Shown here: piece after piece, positions 7,652 through 14,406 of the stretch | How the letters are laid out: every line of letters starts with the position of its first letter | Position numbering within the stretch: position 1 is the first letter of the stretch | Source: JBOGED01 sp050743625 | Lineage (GTDB): Bacteria > Actinomycetota > Nitriliruptoria > Euzebyales > Egibacteraceae | Length of the DNA stretch: 19,011 nt | Assembly (NCBI GenBank): GCA_050743625.1 | Contig: JBOGED010000508.1 | Coordinates: 1-19,011, forward strand | Reading direction: 5' to 3' | Translations under genes and position numbers: made by a program | Notes under the pieces: generated by a model | Told to the model about the DNA's origin: nothing | What the model saw: only the letters and a program-made list of their open reading frames with translations | Database searches by the model: none

Positions 7652-7894
7652 TTACAGGAGCCCGGCGCGCTCTCCCTGCCTGGCCTCAGGATAGAGGTGC
7701 TCCAGCGCCCCTGGCTGGATCCGCGCGGACTCAATGAAGGACTGGATGTCATCGAGCTTCAGCCGTATGACGCGGCCGAACTTGTACGCCGGGATCTGCC
7801 CCTCGTCGATCAAGCGGTACAAGGTCCGCGGGGTCAGACCGAGATGCCGCGCCGCCTCGGCGGTACCCAACCATTGAATATCCTGATCTGCCAT
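7652..7894 (-). CDS. Excisionase-family (HTH_17, MerR-like) DNA-binding protein
   Basis: An 80-residue protein consisting mainly of a winged helix-turn-helix of the excisionase/MerR type: LGTAEAARHLGLTPRTLYRLIDEGQIPAYKFGRV spans residues 9-42, with the wing and final helix RLKLDDIQSFIESARI at 44-59. The conserved pattern T-x-x-E-A-A-x-x-L-G and G-x-I-P-A-Y-K is typical. No recombinase gene is present, so true excisionase function is not supported; such short proteins often act as transcription factors. It is divergent from the Tad operon with 92 bases between the two starts, which makes it the natural candidate regulator of that operon and of itself. The short C-terminal tail (PGALEHLYPEARQGERAGLL) has no recognised motif. 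It converges with the 7090 gene with a gap of one base. Confidence 0.88.
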   Translation of the reverse strand: MADQDIQWLGTAEAARHLGLTPRTLYRLIDEGQIPAYKFGRVIRLKLDDIQSFIESARIQPGALEHLYPEARQGERAGLL

Positions 7895-7902
7895 AGGTCC
7901 TC

Positions 7903-7931
7903 AGGATAGCCGATCCGGGTCAAGATGTCGC
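7903..7931 (-). promoter_or_regulatory. Promoter of the HTH gene
   Basis: On the minus strand GCGACA (7931-7926) and TATCCT (7908-7903) are separated by 17 bases. The -10 lies 8 bases before the ATG at 7894, and GAGGA lies in that short gap. The transcript would have almost no leader. The promoter occupies the region between the HTH gene and the Tad operon, so binding of the HTH protein here could affect both. Confidence 0.45.
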
Positions 7932-7986
7932 GGAGAACCGGGGATCGTCCGCTTCTCCCACCTCGGCCGTGAAAGGGCTTGTGAGC

Positions 7987-8763
7987 GTGTCCGACGTCAT
8001 TGTTGCCGCCCCGGAGTCAGGGGCTGATTCATCGCCAGGAAACTCGGCCAAGCCGCTCCGGCGCCGCGGGAGACTGCCGACCGGGCGTGCCGTGGTGGGC
8101 GGGTTCCTCGTCATCGTTGCCGCCGTCGGTTCCTTCGCCGCCTACGCGGGCGCGACCGCGTCGCCCGACACCGTATGGCTGGTCGCGAGCCGGCCAATCG
8201 AAGTAGGCAGCCGGATCGACCAGGGAGACCTCCAGTCGGTCGCGATCGAGCTTCCCGAGGTCATGCACCGGCGCGTATTCAACGCCAACGGGTCGGAGGG
8301 CTTGGCGGGAGCGATCGCCGTCGCCCCGATCGCCGCTGGCGAGCTGATCGAGGCGAGCGACGTCGTCCGGCCTCCCCGCGGTCCCGGCGGAGCGTTGGTC
8401 GCCGCCGAGGAGATCTCCTTCTCCGTGAGCATCGACCGTGCCGTCGCGGGAACGCTTCAGCCGGGGGAGCGGGTGGACGTGCTCGCCACCTATCCAGACG
8501 GATGCACCGGCGCGGTGGTCCGCCGGGCGTTGCTCCTTGGGTCCCGCGCCGAGGGCGAGGGTCTGGACACGGGCGGCGTGATCCTCACGCTCGGGCTCGA
8601 TCGCCCCGACCAGTCCGCGGCCGTCGCTGACGCGATGAACAGCGCGAAGATGGTCGTCGTCCGCACCAACGCGAGCGCTGAGGCTACCCCGACCGGAGCC
8701 TGCAAAGGGCCGGTCGCCACGTCTGAGGCCTCCTCCACCGCCACTTCAGAGGACGACGGCTGA
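7987..8763 (+). CDS. cpaB: SAF-domain CpaB/RcpC-like pilus assembly protein
   Basis: A membrane-anchored protein of 258 residues. After a basic, Ser/Pro-rich cytoplasmic stretch (RRRGRL near 25-30) a single transmembrane helix spans about 35-57. A SAF domain follows at about 63-128: VWLVASRPIEVGSRIDQGDL, then IAVAPIAAGELIEASDVV. Residues 140-230 resemble the CpaB C-terminal part (ISFSVSIDRAVAGTLQPGERVDVLATY), and the tail is rich in Ser, Thr and Ala. In Tad systems with an outer membrane CpaB works with the secretin; in single-membrane bacteria the protein is retained but its task is less clear. I prefer GTG 7987, which follows GAAAGGG by 9 bases; GTG 7969 and GTG 7981 are in-frame alternatives. 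The stop overlaps the next start as TGATG, showing an operon. Confidence 0.85.
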   Translation: MSDVIVAAPESGADSSPGNSAKPLRRRGRLPTGRAVVGGFLVIVAAVGSFAAYAGATASPDTVWLVASRPIEVGSRIDQGDLQSVAIELPEVMHRRVFNANGSEGLAGAIAVAPIAAGELIEASDVVRPPRGPGGALVAAEEISFSVSIDRAVAGTLQPGERVDVLATYPDGCTGAVVRRALLLGSRAEGEGLDTGGVILTLGLDRPDQSAAVADAMNSAKMVVVRTNASAEATPTGACKGPVATSEASSTATSEDDG

Positions 8764-10043
8764 TGCGCGGCGAGCGCTATGTGCTCCTCGGTCTGGCCCG
8801 CGCGCGCTCGGAATGGTTCCGGTCTGTCGCGCAGTGGTCGACGGCGGGAGCCATCCCCGCGGAGTTCTACAAGTGCGTGTCGGCCGAGGAGCTCCGCGCC
8901 CGCTTGGCCTCTGGCAGGCCGTTCTCGGCGGCGCTGCTCGACGGAGGGCTTCCCTCTACGGACCGCGACCTCATCGCCGCGGTCCGGGACTCCGCCTGTG
9001 TCCCGATGATCGTCGACGACGGGCGTGACCGGGACTGGAGTGGCCTCGGGATCGCCGCGGTCCTGGATTCGACGGTGACGCGGGAACAGCTCCTCGACGC
9101 GTTGGCCACGCACGCCAACATGGTGAGCAGCGGCGCGCCGCTCCCACACTCCAGCGTTGATCCCGGGATCCCGGCTCAGGGTACGGCTCCCCTCGTCGCG
9201 GTCTGTGGCTCTGGCGGAACCGGCGCATCCAGCGTTGCGGTCGCGCTCGCGCAGGGGCTCACCTCGGGACCCCTCACTGGCCCCGTGCTGCTCGCCGACT
9301 TCTGCCGCGTCGCCGACCAGGCGATGCTGCACGACGCGAGGGACGTCGTCCCGGGGGTACAAGAGCTCGTCGAGCTGCACCGCGGCGGCCGGCCCACCAT
9401 GTATGAGGTCCACGCCCAGACGTTCCACGTCGCCGAGCGTGGCTACCAGCTGCTCCTCGGGCTGCGCCGCCCCCGCTACTGGTCGGCCCTGCGTCCCCGG
9501 TCCTTCGAGGCTGCCGTCACCAGCCTCCGGCATACATTCGGCGCGCTCGTGTGCGATATCGAGCCCGACCTTGAAGGCGAGGCCGACGGGGGCTCCCCGG
9601 ACGTGGAGGAGCGTAACCTCATGGCCCGGACGGTCACAAGCCAGGCCTCCGCAGTGTTCCTGGTCGGCCGCGCGGACCTGCCCGGCGTCCACGGGATGGT
9701 CCGGCTCGCCGGTGACCTCGCCCGGTTCGGTGTCCCCGCCGGGCGGATCGTTCCGGTGGTCAACCAGGTCGCGCGGCGACCGCGGCTCCGCGCTGAGCTG
9801 ACCCAGGCCTATCACGAGCTGGTCAAGACGAGCATGAACGGCGCGGAACCGCTTCCTCCCCTGTTCCTGCCGGTCCGGCGCGTCGACGAGGCGTTGCGTG
9901 ACGGCGTCCCGATGCCCCCGCCGCTGCCGGCGATCCTCGCTGGCGCGTTCCATGGGTTGATCCCCAACCCGCGCCTGGACGCGGTGAGCCCACCCGAGAC
10001 ACCCGCCCGTATCGAGCCGGGGTCGATCGGCGCGTTGACATGA
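8763..10043 (+). CDS. cpaE: CpaE/TadZ-like pilus localisation protein with degenerate Walker A motif
   Basis: A 426-residue protein of the MinD/ParA superfamily. Residues 1-120 form a receiver-like domain of the kind found in CpaE/TadZ, with Asp60 (AALLDGG) at about the place of a phosphoacceptor but without a clear conserved lysine context. Residues 143-380 form the P-loop-type domain: VAVCGSGGTGASSVAVALAQG carries Ala155 where the Walker A lysine should be, and the usual ParA signature lysine is Ser. LLADFCRVADQAMLHD near 177-191 aligns with the Walker A' region. Such losses are known in TadZ proteins. The protein probably positions the pilus machine at the membrane, with weak or no ATPase activity. 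The 1-base overlap before and 4-base overlap (ATGA) after place it firmly in the tad operon. Confidence 0.85.
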   Translation: MRGERYVLLGLARARSEWFRSVAQWSTAGAIPAEFYKCVSAEELRARLASGRPFSAALLDGGLPSTDRDLIAAVRDSACVPMIVDDGRDRDWSGLGIAAVLDSTVTREQLLDALATHANMVSSGAPLPHSSVDPGIPAQGTAPLVAVCGSGGTGASSVAVALAQGLTSGPLTGPVLLADFCRVADQAMLHDARDVVPGVQELVELHRGGRPTMYEVHAQTFHVAERGYQLLLGLRRPRYWSALRPRSFEAAVTSLRHTFGALVCDIEPDLEGEADGGSPDVEERNLMARTVTSQASAVFLVGRADLPGVHGMVRLAGDLARFGVPAGRIVPVVNQVARRPRLRAELTQAYHELVKTSMNGAEPLPPLFLPVRRVDEALRDGVPMPPPLPAILAGAFHGLIPNPRLDAVSPPETPARIEPGSIGALT

Positions 10044-11320
10044 CCGCCACCCCGCTCGTCGAGATCGAGCGCTCGGTCCAGTCCATGGCGAAGGACCTCG
10101 TGCTCGACATGTCCGCCCCCGAGGGGCGCCAGCGCTTGCGCGGGCTGATCGACGATGAGGTCACGCGCTGGTCAGAGGACTTCAAGCGCGGCTTATGCGC
10201 GGTCGACCTGCTCGATCCGCAGCTCATCGCGGACCGGGCCTTTCGTAACCTCGCCGGTTATGGCCCGCTCGAGCCGCTGCTAGCCGACGACGACGTCTGG
10301 GAGATCATGATCAACGCCCCGGACGCCATCTTCTACAAGCGCCATAGTGGTCCGAGCGGCTACCACGACGAGGTCTTCCACGACGATGACCATGTCGTCC
10401 GGATCCTCACGAAGATCCTCGACGACGCTTCTACCGCCCACCGCAAGCTCGACCCGGCCGAAGGCCTACAGGACGCCCAGCTCGACGACGGCGCGCGCCT
10501 CCACATCGTCCATCGCGACGTCGGGTGCGACGGCCACCTGCTGGTGAACATCCGCAAGTTCACGGGAGTCGCGTTCCGCTCGTTGGACCAGCTCGTCGCG
10601 CGCGACATGCTGACGGCCTCCGTCGCCGCGTTCCTGCGTGCCTGTGTCAAAGCGCGCCTCTCGATCGTGTTCGCGGGAGCACCGGGCTCCGGCAAGACGA
10701 CGATGCTGTCCTGCTGCACCGCGGAGCTCGACCCAACCCTTCGGGTGGTCATCGCCGAGGAGGTGTTCGAGGCGGACGTCCCACTCCCCAACGTCGCCTC
10801 CATGCAGACCCGCGCGGCCCGCAGCGATCGACCGGCCGTCGACCTGCGGCGCCTCGTCTCCGGTTTCATGCGCATGGCACCGGACGTGGCGATCGTCGGC
10901 GAGGTCCGTGACCGCGAGGCCCTCCCGCTGCTCCTCACACTCTCGTCCGGCGTGAAGGGCTACACCACGATCCACGCCGGGTCGGCCCGGCAGGCCCTCA
11001 CGCGCCTGCGCTTCATCTGCCAGCTGGCGGACACGGGCAGCGAGGTCCCGATGAGCGCGCTGAACGCGCTGGTCACCGAGGCGGTCGACATCGTGGTGCA
11101 CTGCACCCGCCAGCACGGCCAGCCGAGGGTCACCGAGGTGATCGCGGTCGAGGAGCTGCAGACCGGCGCGGGTGGCGCGGCCTTCACCACGACGGAGGTC
11201 TTCGCGCGGCCTCGGCACGGTGGACCGCTCACCTGGACGGGTAACCTCCCCGCCCGCGCTACCCGCTCCTTGGAAGACGCGGGCTTCGACGTACGCGAGC
11301 TACTCGAGGCGTCGGCGTGA
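10040..11320 (+). CDS. tadA: TadA/CpaF-type secretion ATPase
   Basis: A 426-residue cytoplasmic ATPase of the VirB11/CpaF (type II/IV secretion) family that powers Tad pilus assembly. The N-terminal domain (1-170) has GYGPLEPLLADDDVWEIMIN near 73-92. The motor domain contains Walker A GAPGSGKT (213-220), an Asp-box region VVIAEEVFEADVPLPN (236-251), Walker B VAIVGEVRDRE (283-293) and a His-box GYTTIHAGSARQAL (307-320). All key residues are present, so the enzyme looks active. The length is slightly below that of typical CpaF. The start ATG overlaps the cpaE stop (ATGA) and the stop overlaps the tadB start (GTGA), so translation of the three genes is coupled. Confidence 0.95.
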   Translation: MTATPLVEIERSVQSMAKDLVLDMSAPEGRQRLRGLIDDEVTRWSEDFKRGLCAVDLLDPQLIADRAFRNLAGYGPLEPLLADDDVWEIMINAPDAIFYKRHSGPSGYHDEVFHDDDHVVRILTKILDDASTAHRKLDPAEGLQDAQLDDGARLHIVHRDVGCDGHLLVNIRKFTGVAFRSLDQLVARDMLTASVAAFLRACVKARLSIVFAGAPGSGKTTMLSCCTAELDPTLRVVIAEEVFEADVPLPNVASMQTRAARSDRPAVDLRRLVSGFMRMAPDVAIVGEVRDREALPLLLTLSSGVKGYTTIHAGSARQALTRLRFICQLADTGSEVPMSALNALVTEAVDIVVHCTRQHGQPRVTEVIAVEELQTGAGGAAFTTTEVFARPRHGGPLTWTGNLPARATRSLEDAGFDVRELLEASA

Positions 11321-12201
11321 TCGGGCTGTTGCTCGCCCTCGCAGCTGGCTATGGGACGTTCTTGCTCTACACGTGGTGGGCGTTCGGCTGGCGAGGGGTC
11401 GGCATTGGCCCGTCCGTGAGAGGCGGCGGGGGGCGAGGGGGCGACCGGACATTGGAGCTCCTCGCGCGAGCGGGGTTGGAGGAGGTCAGGCTCCTCGAGC
11501 TTCTCGCCGTCATGGCTGCCCTGGCCGCAGTCGGCGCGGGATTGGGCTACGCGATCTTCGGCGGCATCGTCGGTCCGCTCGCCATCGGCGCGGCGGCCGG
11601 CACGGTGCCGATCGCGGCGGTGCGGCAACGCCTCCAGCGGCGGCGCATGAAGGCCCTACAGGCCTGGCCGCGGATGATCGAGGAGATCCGGCTGGAGGCG
11701 ACCTCGCTGGGCCGATCCATCCCCCAGGCGCTGCTCGCCGTAGGCCTGCGTGGGCCGGCAGCGATGCGCCCGGCCTTCGAGGCCGCGCAGCGTGAGTGGC
11801 TGATCTCGACAGACTTCGGCCGGACGGTCGCGACGTTGAAGAGCCAGCTCGCTGACGCCACCGCGGACGTGGTGTGCGAGACGCTGCTCGTCGCGCACGA
11901 CGTGGGCGGCTCGGACCTCGAGCGCAGGCTGTCCGCGCTGATCGAGGACCGCATCGCCGACACCCAAGGTCGCAAGGACGCCGTATCGAAGCAGGCGGGA
12001 GCCAAGTTCGCCCGCCGCTTCGTTCTTGCCGTCCCCTTGGGGATGGCGTTGGCGGGCTTGAGGATCGGGGACGGCCGCGCCGCGTATGAGACTCCCGCCG
12101 GGCAGCTCGGCGTCGCATTCGCCCTGGCCATCACCGGCCTGTGCTGGTGGTGGGCAAGCCGCATCATGCGACTCCCTGTGGAGGAGCGGGTGTTCGTATG
12201 A
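11317..12201 (+). CDS. tadB: TadB, inner-membrane platform protein of the Tad pilus
   Basis: A 294-residue membrane protein of the T2SS GspF family. There is an N-terminal hydrophobic segment (1-23), one or two at about 60-100, and a C-terminal pair at about 234-250 and 264-282. The cytoplasmic T2SSF domain (110-230) contains LQAWPRMIEEIRLEATSLGR, IPQALLAVGLRGP and, later, ETLLVAHDVGGSDLERRLSAL. It would form the membrane platform with TadC and contact the TadA ATPase. It starts at GTG 11317 within a GTGA overlap with tadA. Its stop codon overlaps an ATG (ATGA) that opens a 13-codon ORF leading into tadC. Confidence 0.9.
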   Translation: MIGLLLALAAGYGTFLLYTWWAFGWRGVGIGPSVRGGGGRGGDRTLELLARAGLEEVRLLELLAVMAALAAVGAGLGYAIFGGIVGPLAIGAAAGTVPIAAVRQRLQRRRMKALQAWPRMIEEIRLEATSLGRSIPQALLAVGLRGPAAMRPAFEAAQREWLISTDFGRTVATLKSQLADATADVVCETLLVAHDVGGSDLERRLSALIEDRIADTQGRKDAVSKQAGAKFARRFVLAVPLGMALAGLRIGDGRAAYETPAGQLGVAFALAITGLCWWWASRIMRLPVEERVFV

Positions 12202-12239
12202 GCGCGGAGCGCGATCCCATCCCGGAGGGATCATCATGA
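12198..12239 (+). CDS. 13-codon coupling mini-ORF between tadB and tadC
   Basis: The ATG at 12198 overlaps the tadB stop (ATGA), and the frame encodes MSAERDPIPEGSS before stopping at a TGA that overlaps the tadC ATG at 12236 (again ATGA). The tadC ribosome binding site GGAGGG (12224-12229) lies inside it. It may keep ribosomes moving across the 34-base gap. The peptide has no recognisable function, and the arrangement could be fortuitous. Confidence 0.35.
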   Translation: MSAERDPIPEGSS

Positions 12240-13141
12240 GTAGGGTTTGGGTCGCCTCTGGGCTGGTCGGCTGGGTCGGCGTGACGCTCCTGCTCTCGCG
12301 GCTGCGATGGTTCTCCCGCCCCTCGCTCGTCGAGCGGCTCCGCCCCTACACACCCGGCGGCTTGGCCCCCGGGGGGCGCGGCGGCCTCCTTTCGCTCGAG
12401 TCCTTCCGAGACGCGATCGCGCCGTTCTCGCGGGTGGCGTGCGAGCGGGTCGCGCGCCTTCTCGGCGTCAGCGAGGATCTCCATGTCCGGTTGCGGCGTA
12501 TCCACTCTGACTACGACGCCACGGCCTTCCGGGTGCGGCAGACCGGTGCATCCCTCGCGGGGTTCGGGGTGGAAGCGCTCGTCGCCCTCGCGCTTCGCCC
12601 GCCGCTGCCGATCGGCCTGCTGCTCATCGCGGGAGGTCCGTTGCTCGCGTTCCTCCTCTTGGAGCAACGGGTCGCGCAGGCGTCAGAGCGCTGGCAGCGC
12701 CGCCTGTTCCTCGAGCTCCCCGTCGTCGCCGAGCAGCTCGCGATGCTGTTGTCGGCAGGCTACTCGCTGACCAGCGCGCTTAACCGTATCGCCGCGCGGG
12801 GACAGGGATGCTGCGCGCGCGACATCGCGCGCGTGTGCCGGCGCGTGCGCCAGGGACTGGCGGAGCAGGACGCGCTCCGTGAGTGGGCGGAGATCGCCCA
12901 GGTCGACGCGCTGGACCAGCTGATCCCCGTCCTCGCACTGAACCGGGAGGCGAGCGACCTCGGCCGCCTGCTGTCCGAGGAGACCCGCGCGATCCGGCGC
13001 GAGGTGCAACGCCAGCTCACGGAGCAACTGGAGCGCAAGGCCCAGCAGGTGTGGATCCCCGTGACGGTCGCCACGCTGATCCCCGGTGTGATCCTGATGG
13101 CCATTCCCTTCGTCAAGGCACTCCAGGCGTTCTCGGGCTAG
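12236..13141 (+). CDS. tadC: TadC, second inner-membrane platform protein
   Basis: A 301-residue T2SSF-family protein. Hydrophobic segments occur at about 4-22, 107-122, 124-142 and 275-296. The T2SSF core at 158-260 has LPVVAEQLAMLLSAGYSLTSAL, then a Cys-rich stretch GCCARDIARVC and DALDQLIPVLALNREASDLG, a typical TadC pattern. The ATG at 12236 follows GGAGGG by about 6 bases; the open frame upstream overlaps tadB in another frame and is not part of the gene. TadC is expected to pair with TadB as the membrane platform. It ends the first transcription block: a structured 213-base gap follows before the pilin gene. Confidence 0.9.
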   Translation: MSRVWVASGLVGWVGVTLLLSRLRWFSRPSLVERLRPYTPGGLAPGGRGGLLSLESFRDAIAPFSRVACERVARLLGVSEDLHVRLRRIHSDYDATAFRVRQTGASLAGFGVEALVALALRPPLPIGLLLIAGGPLLAFLLLEQRVAQASERWQRRLFLELPVVAEQLAMLLSAGYSLTSALNRIAARGQGCCARDIARVCRRVRQGLAEQDALREWAEIAQVDALDQLIPVLALNREASDLGRLLSEETRAIRREVQRQLTEQLERKAQQVWIPVTVATLIPGVILMAIPFVKALQAFSG

Positions 13142-13354
13142 TGGCCCGTAGTGGAGATTCCTTTGGCATTCGACTGCGCCCGCATCCCGTCTCGCGGCGT
13201 TGCTCGTCGCTCGCGTATACCTGCTGATATGCGTCGCTCCTCGCGCCTTGCGAGACGGGCGCGGATCGCAGTCTCGATGCGCAAAGGACCTCCTCTACGG
13301 ACCACTCGCTCGGTTATGCTAGGAAAAAGTTCCTATATCGGGGAGAACATCTCA
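13142..13354 (+). other. Structured intergenic region between tadC and the pilin-like gene
   Basis: No convincing gene lies here, although the pilin frame stays open through much of it. CCCGTCTCGC (13186-13195) is the exact reverse complement of GCGAGACGGG (13250-13259). The loop between them contains CGCGTAT and ATATGCG, which can form an inner stem with one G-U pair. A second near-palindrome follows (GCGGATCG 13261-13268 with CGATGCGC 13275-13282, one mismatch). This looks like a terminator or mRNA-processing structure that separates the low-level assembly genes from the pilin. Confidence 0.55.
13315..13346 (+). promoter_or_regulatory. Promoter element, small inverted repeat and RBS of the pilin-like gene
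   Basis: TATGCT (13315-13320) fits a -10 box; no good -35 is visible. Directly after it, AGGAA-AAAG-TTCCT (13321-13334) is a perfect short inverted repeat at the expected transcription start and could be an operator. GGGGAGA (13340-13346) is a good ribosome binding site 8 bases before ATG 13355. This local promoter would let the pilin and TadE-like genes be expressed more strongly than the upstream genes. Confidence 0.45.
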
Positions 13355-13540
13355 ATGCGTTTACGTTGGAGCACGAAGCTGCGCGGTATGGCGTCAGAGG
13401 CAGGCGAGGGTGTGATCTCGGCCGCGATCGCGGTGCTGATCATGGCGTTCCTGGGCGTGGCGATGTGGGTGGCGTTCGATCGGACCTTCCAGAATGCGAC
13501 AGAGCGCATCGACGAGCAGATCAACAGCATCGGCGGGTAG
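13355..13540 (+). CDS. Small Flp/pilin-like protein of the Tad locus
   Basis: A 61-residue protein with a basic N-terminus (MRLRWSTKLRG), the motif SEAGEG at 14-19, one hydrophobic helix at about 20-41 (VISAAIAVLIMAFLGVAMWV) and a short polar C-terminus with a helix-forming NATERIDEQINS. Size, position after tadC and topology match Flp-type major pilins. It lacks the classic Glu at +5 and the Glu-Tyr pair of Flp prepilins, so cleavage after Gly17 or Gly19 is a guess. The ATG follows GGGGAGA at a normal distance; the open frame starting at 13151 would add 68 residues of unlikely, basic sequence and is rejected. It is the first gene of a four-gene block of small membrane-anchored proteins. Confidence 0.7.
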   Translation: MRLRWSTKLRGMASEAGEGVISAAIAVLIMAFLGVAMWVAFDRTFQNATERIDEQINSIGG

Positions 13541-13951
13541 TTGGTCCGTCCGAGTTGGTCTGATGAGGACGGCAGCGGGCTGATCTCCACGCTCTTCGGT
13601 GTCGTGATGTTCATGCTGTTTCTCCTCCTCGGCGCCCATGTGCTGATGCACCTGTATGCTTCGTCGGTTCTCACGGTCAACGCGTTCGACGCCGCGCGAA
13701 TCGTGTCCGGCGCGAGCGCAGGCGCGAACCGTGGGGCGTCGCAAGCCCGGGCAGAGGCATTGGCGCGCGAGCGGTTAGGGTCATTCGGGACACGGGTTGA
13801 GCCGTTCGACTGGAGCGCCAGCGACGGGGACAACATCGTGCTCACGGTGAGGGCCGACACGCCTGACCTGCTGCCGGGCCGGATCGCGGGGCTCGTGGGC
13901 ATGGACGTCTTGGAGCGCACGGTCCGCTTGCGGGTGGAGGTCTTCCGGTAG
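13541..13951 (+). CDS. TadE-like pseudopilin, first of three
   Basis: A 136-residue protein: short N-terminus (VRPSWSDEDGSG), a hydrophobic helix at about 13-35 (LISTLFGVVMFMLFLLLGA), then an extracytoplasmic domain beginning HLYASSVLTVNAFDAARIVSG, the TadE-like pattern of a helix rich in small residues with a DAAR motif. The start is a TTG placed directly after the TAG of the pilin gene, with GGCGGG just before it, so it depends on coupling with the pilin. No better start exists before the helix. The motif DEDGSGLIS closely matches the SEAGEGVIS of the neighbouring pilin. The role would be as a minor pilin or pilus-initiating protein. Confidence 0.72.
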   Translation: MVRPSWSDEDGSGLISTLFGVVMFMLFLLLGAHVLMHLYASSVLTVNAFDAARIVSGASAGANRGASQARAEALARERLGSFGTRVEPFDWSASDGDNIVLTVRADTPDLLPGRIAGLVGMDVLERTVRLRVEVFR

Positions 13952-14406
13952 TGCGGCGCTGGCGGGACGAGACTGGGGCAACCGCCGGGTTCGAGGCGAT
14001 CCCGTTCGGCGTGCTGATCTTCGTGCTCGGCACGCTTCTGGTCGCGAACGCCTGGGCGGTGATCGACGCGCGATTCGCCGTGGCTGCCGCCGCACGCGAG
14101 GCCGCTCGCGCGTACGTCGAGGCACCGGACGCCGGCCAGGCGCTCGTGGATGGGCAGCAAGCCGCTCAAGCCACGATGGTCGCCTACGGGCGTGCCGAGC
14201 CCGCGGTTCGCGCTGAGGTCTCCACCGGCGGGTTCCGGCGGTGCGAGCGCGCTACCTGGACCGTGACCTACCCCGTGTCGGTGATCGTCTTGCCGGGCGT
14301 CTTCGGGATGCGCGAGGTCTATGACGTGACCGCGAGCCACTCGGAGATCGTCGACCCGCTCCGAACTGGCCTTGACGGGGAGGCGAGCTGCATTGGCGCG
14401 GGATGA
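13951..14406 (+). CDS. TadE-like pseudopilin, second of three
   Basis: A 151-residue protein starting at GTG 13951, which overlaps the TAG stop of the previous gene (TAGTG). The N-terminus is VRRWRDETGATAGFEAIP, with Glu15 at a place compatible with the Glu+5 rule of type IV prepilins if cleavage is after residue 9 or 10. The hydrophobic helix covers about 16-38 and is followed by RFAVAAAAREAARAYVEAPD, the classical TadE Ala-rich heptad with AREAAR. Two cysteines in the C-terminal half (in RRCERA and ASCIGAG) might form a disulfide. A minor pilin role is inferred. The 3' end overlaps the next gene by 14 bases. Confidence 0.85.
   Translation: MRRWRDETGATAGFEAIPFGVLIFVLGTLLVANAWAVIDARFAVAAAAREAARAYVEAPDAGQALVDGQQAAQATMVAYGRAEPAVRAEVSTGGFRRCERATWTVTYPVSVIVLPGVFGMREVYDVTASHSEIVDPLRTGLDGEASCIGAG

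Noticed and set aside
7652..7894. Integration or phage excision module suggested by the excisionase-like protein
   Set aside because: No integrase, attachment-site repeat or tRNA gene was seen nearby, and such short HTH proteins are often ordinary regulators.
8490..9953. Long open frame of 487 codons on the minus strand, opposite cpaB and cpaE
   Set aside because: Its product is Arg/Gly/Asp-rich and resembles no family, while the plus strand encodes clear CpaB and CpaE domains. Long antisense frames are expected in DNA with very high GC at third positions.
12814..12833. GC palindrome CGCGCGCG-ACAT-CGCGCGCG
   Set aside because: It lies within tadC and is explained by Arg/Ala codons; no regulatory position is involved.
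13151..13354. N-terminal extension of the pilin-like protein
   Set aside because: The added 68 residues are basic and unlike any pilin leader, the DNA forms inverted repeats, and a good ribosome binding site precedes ATG 13355.
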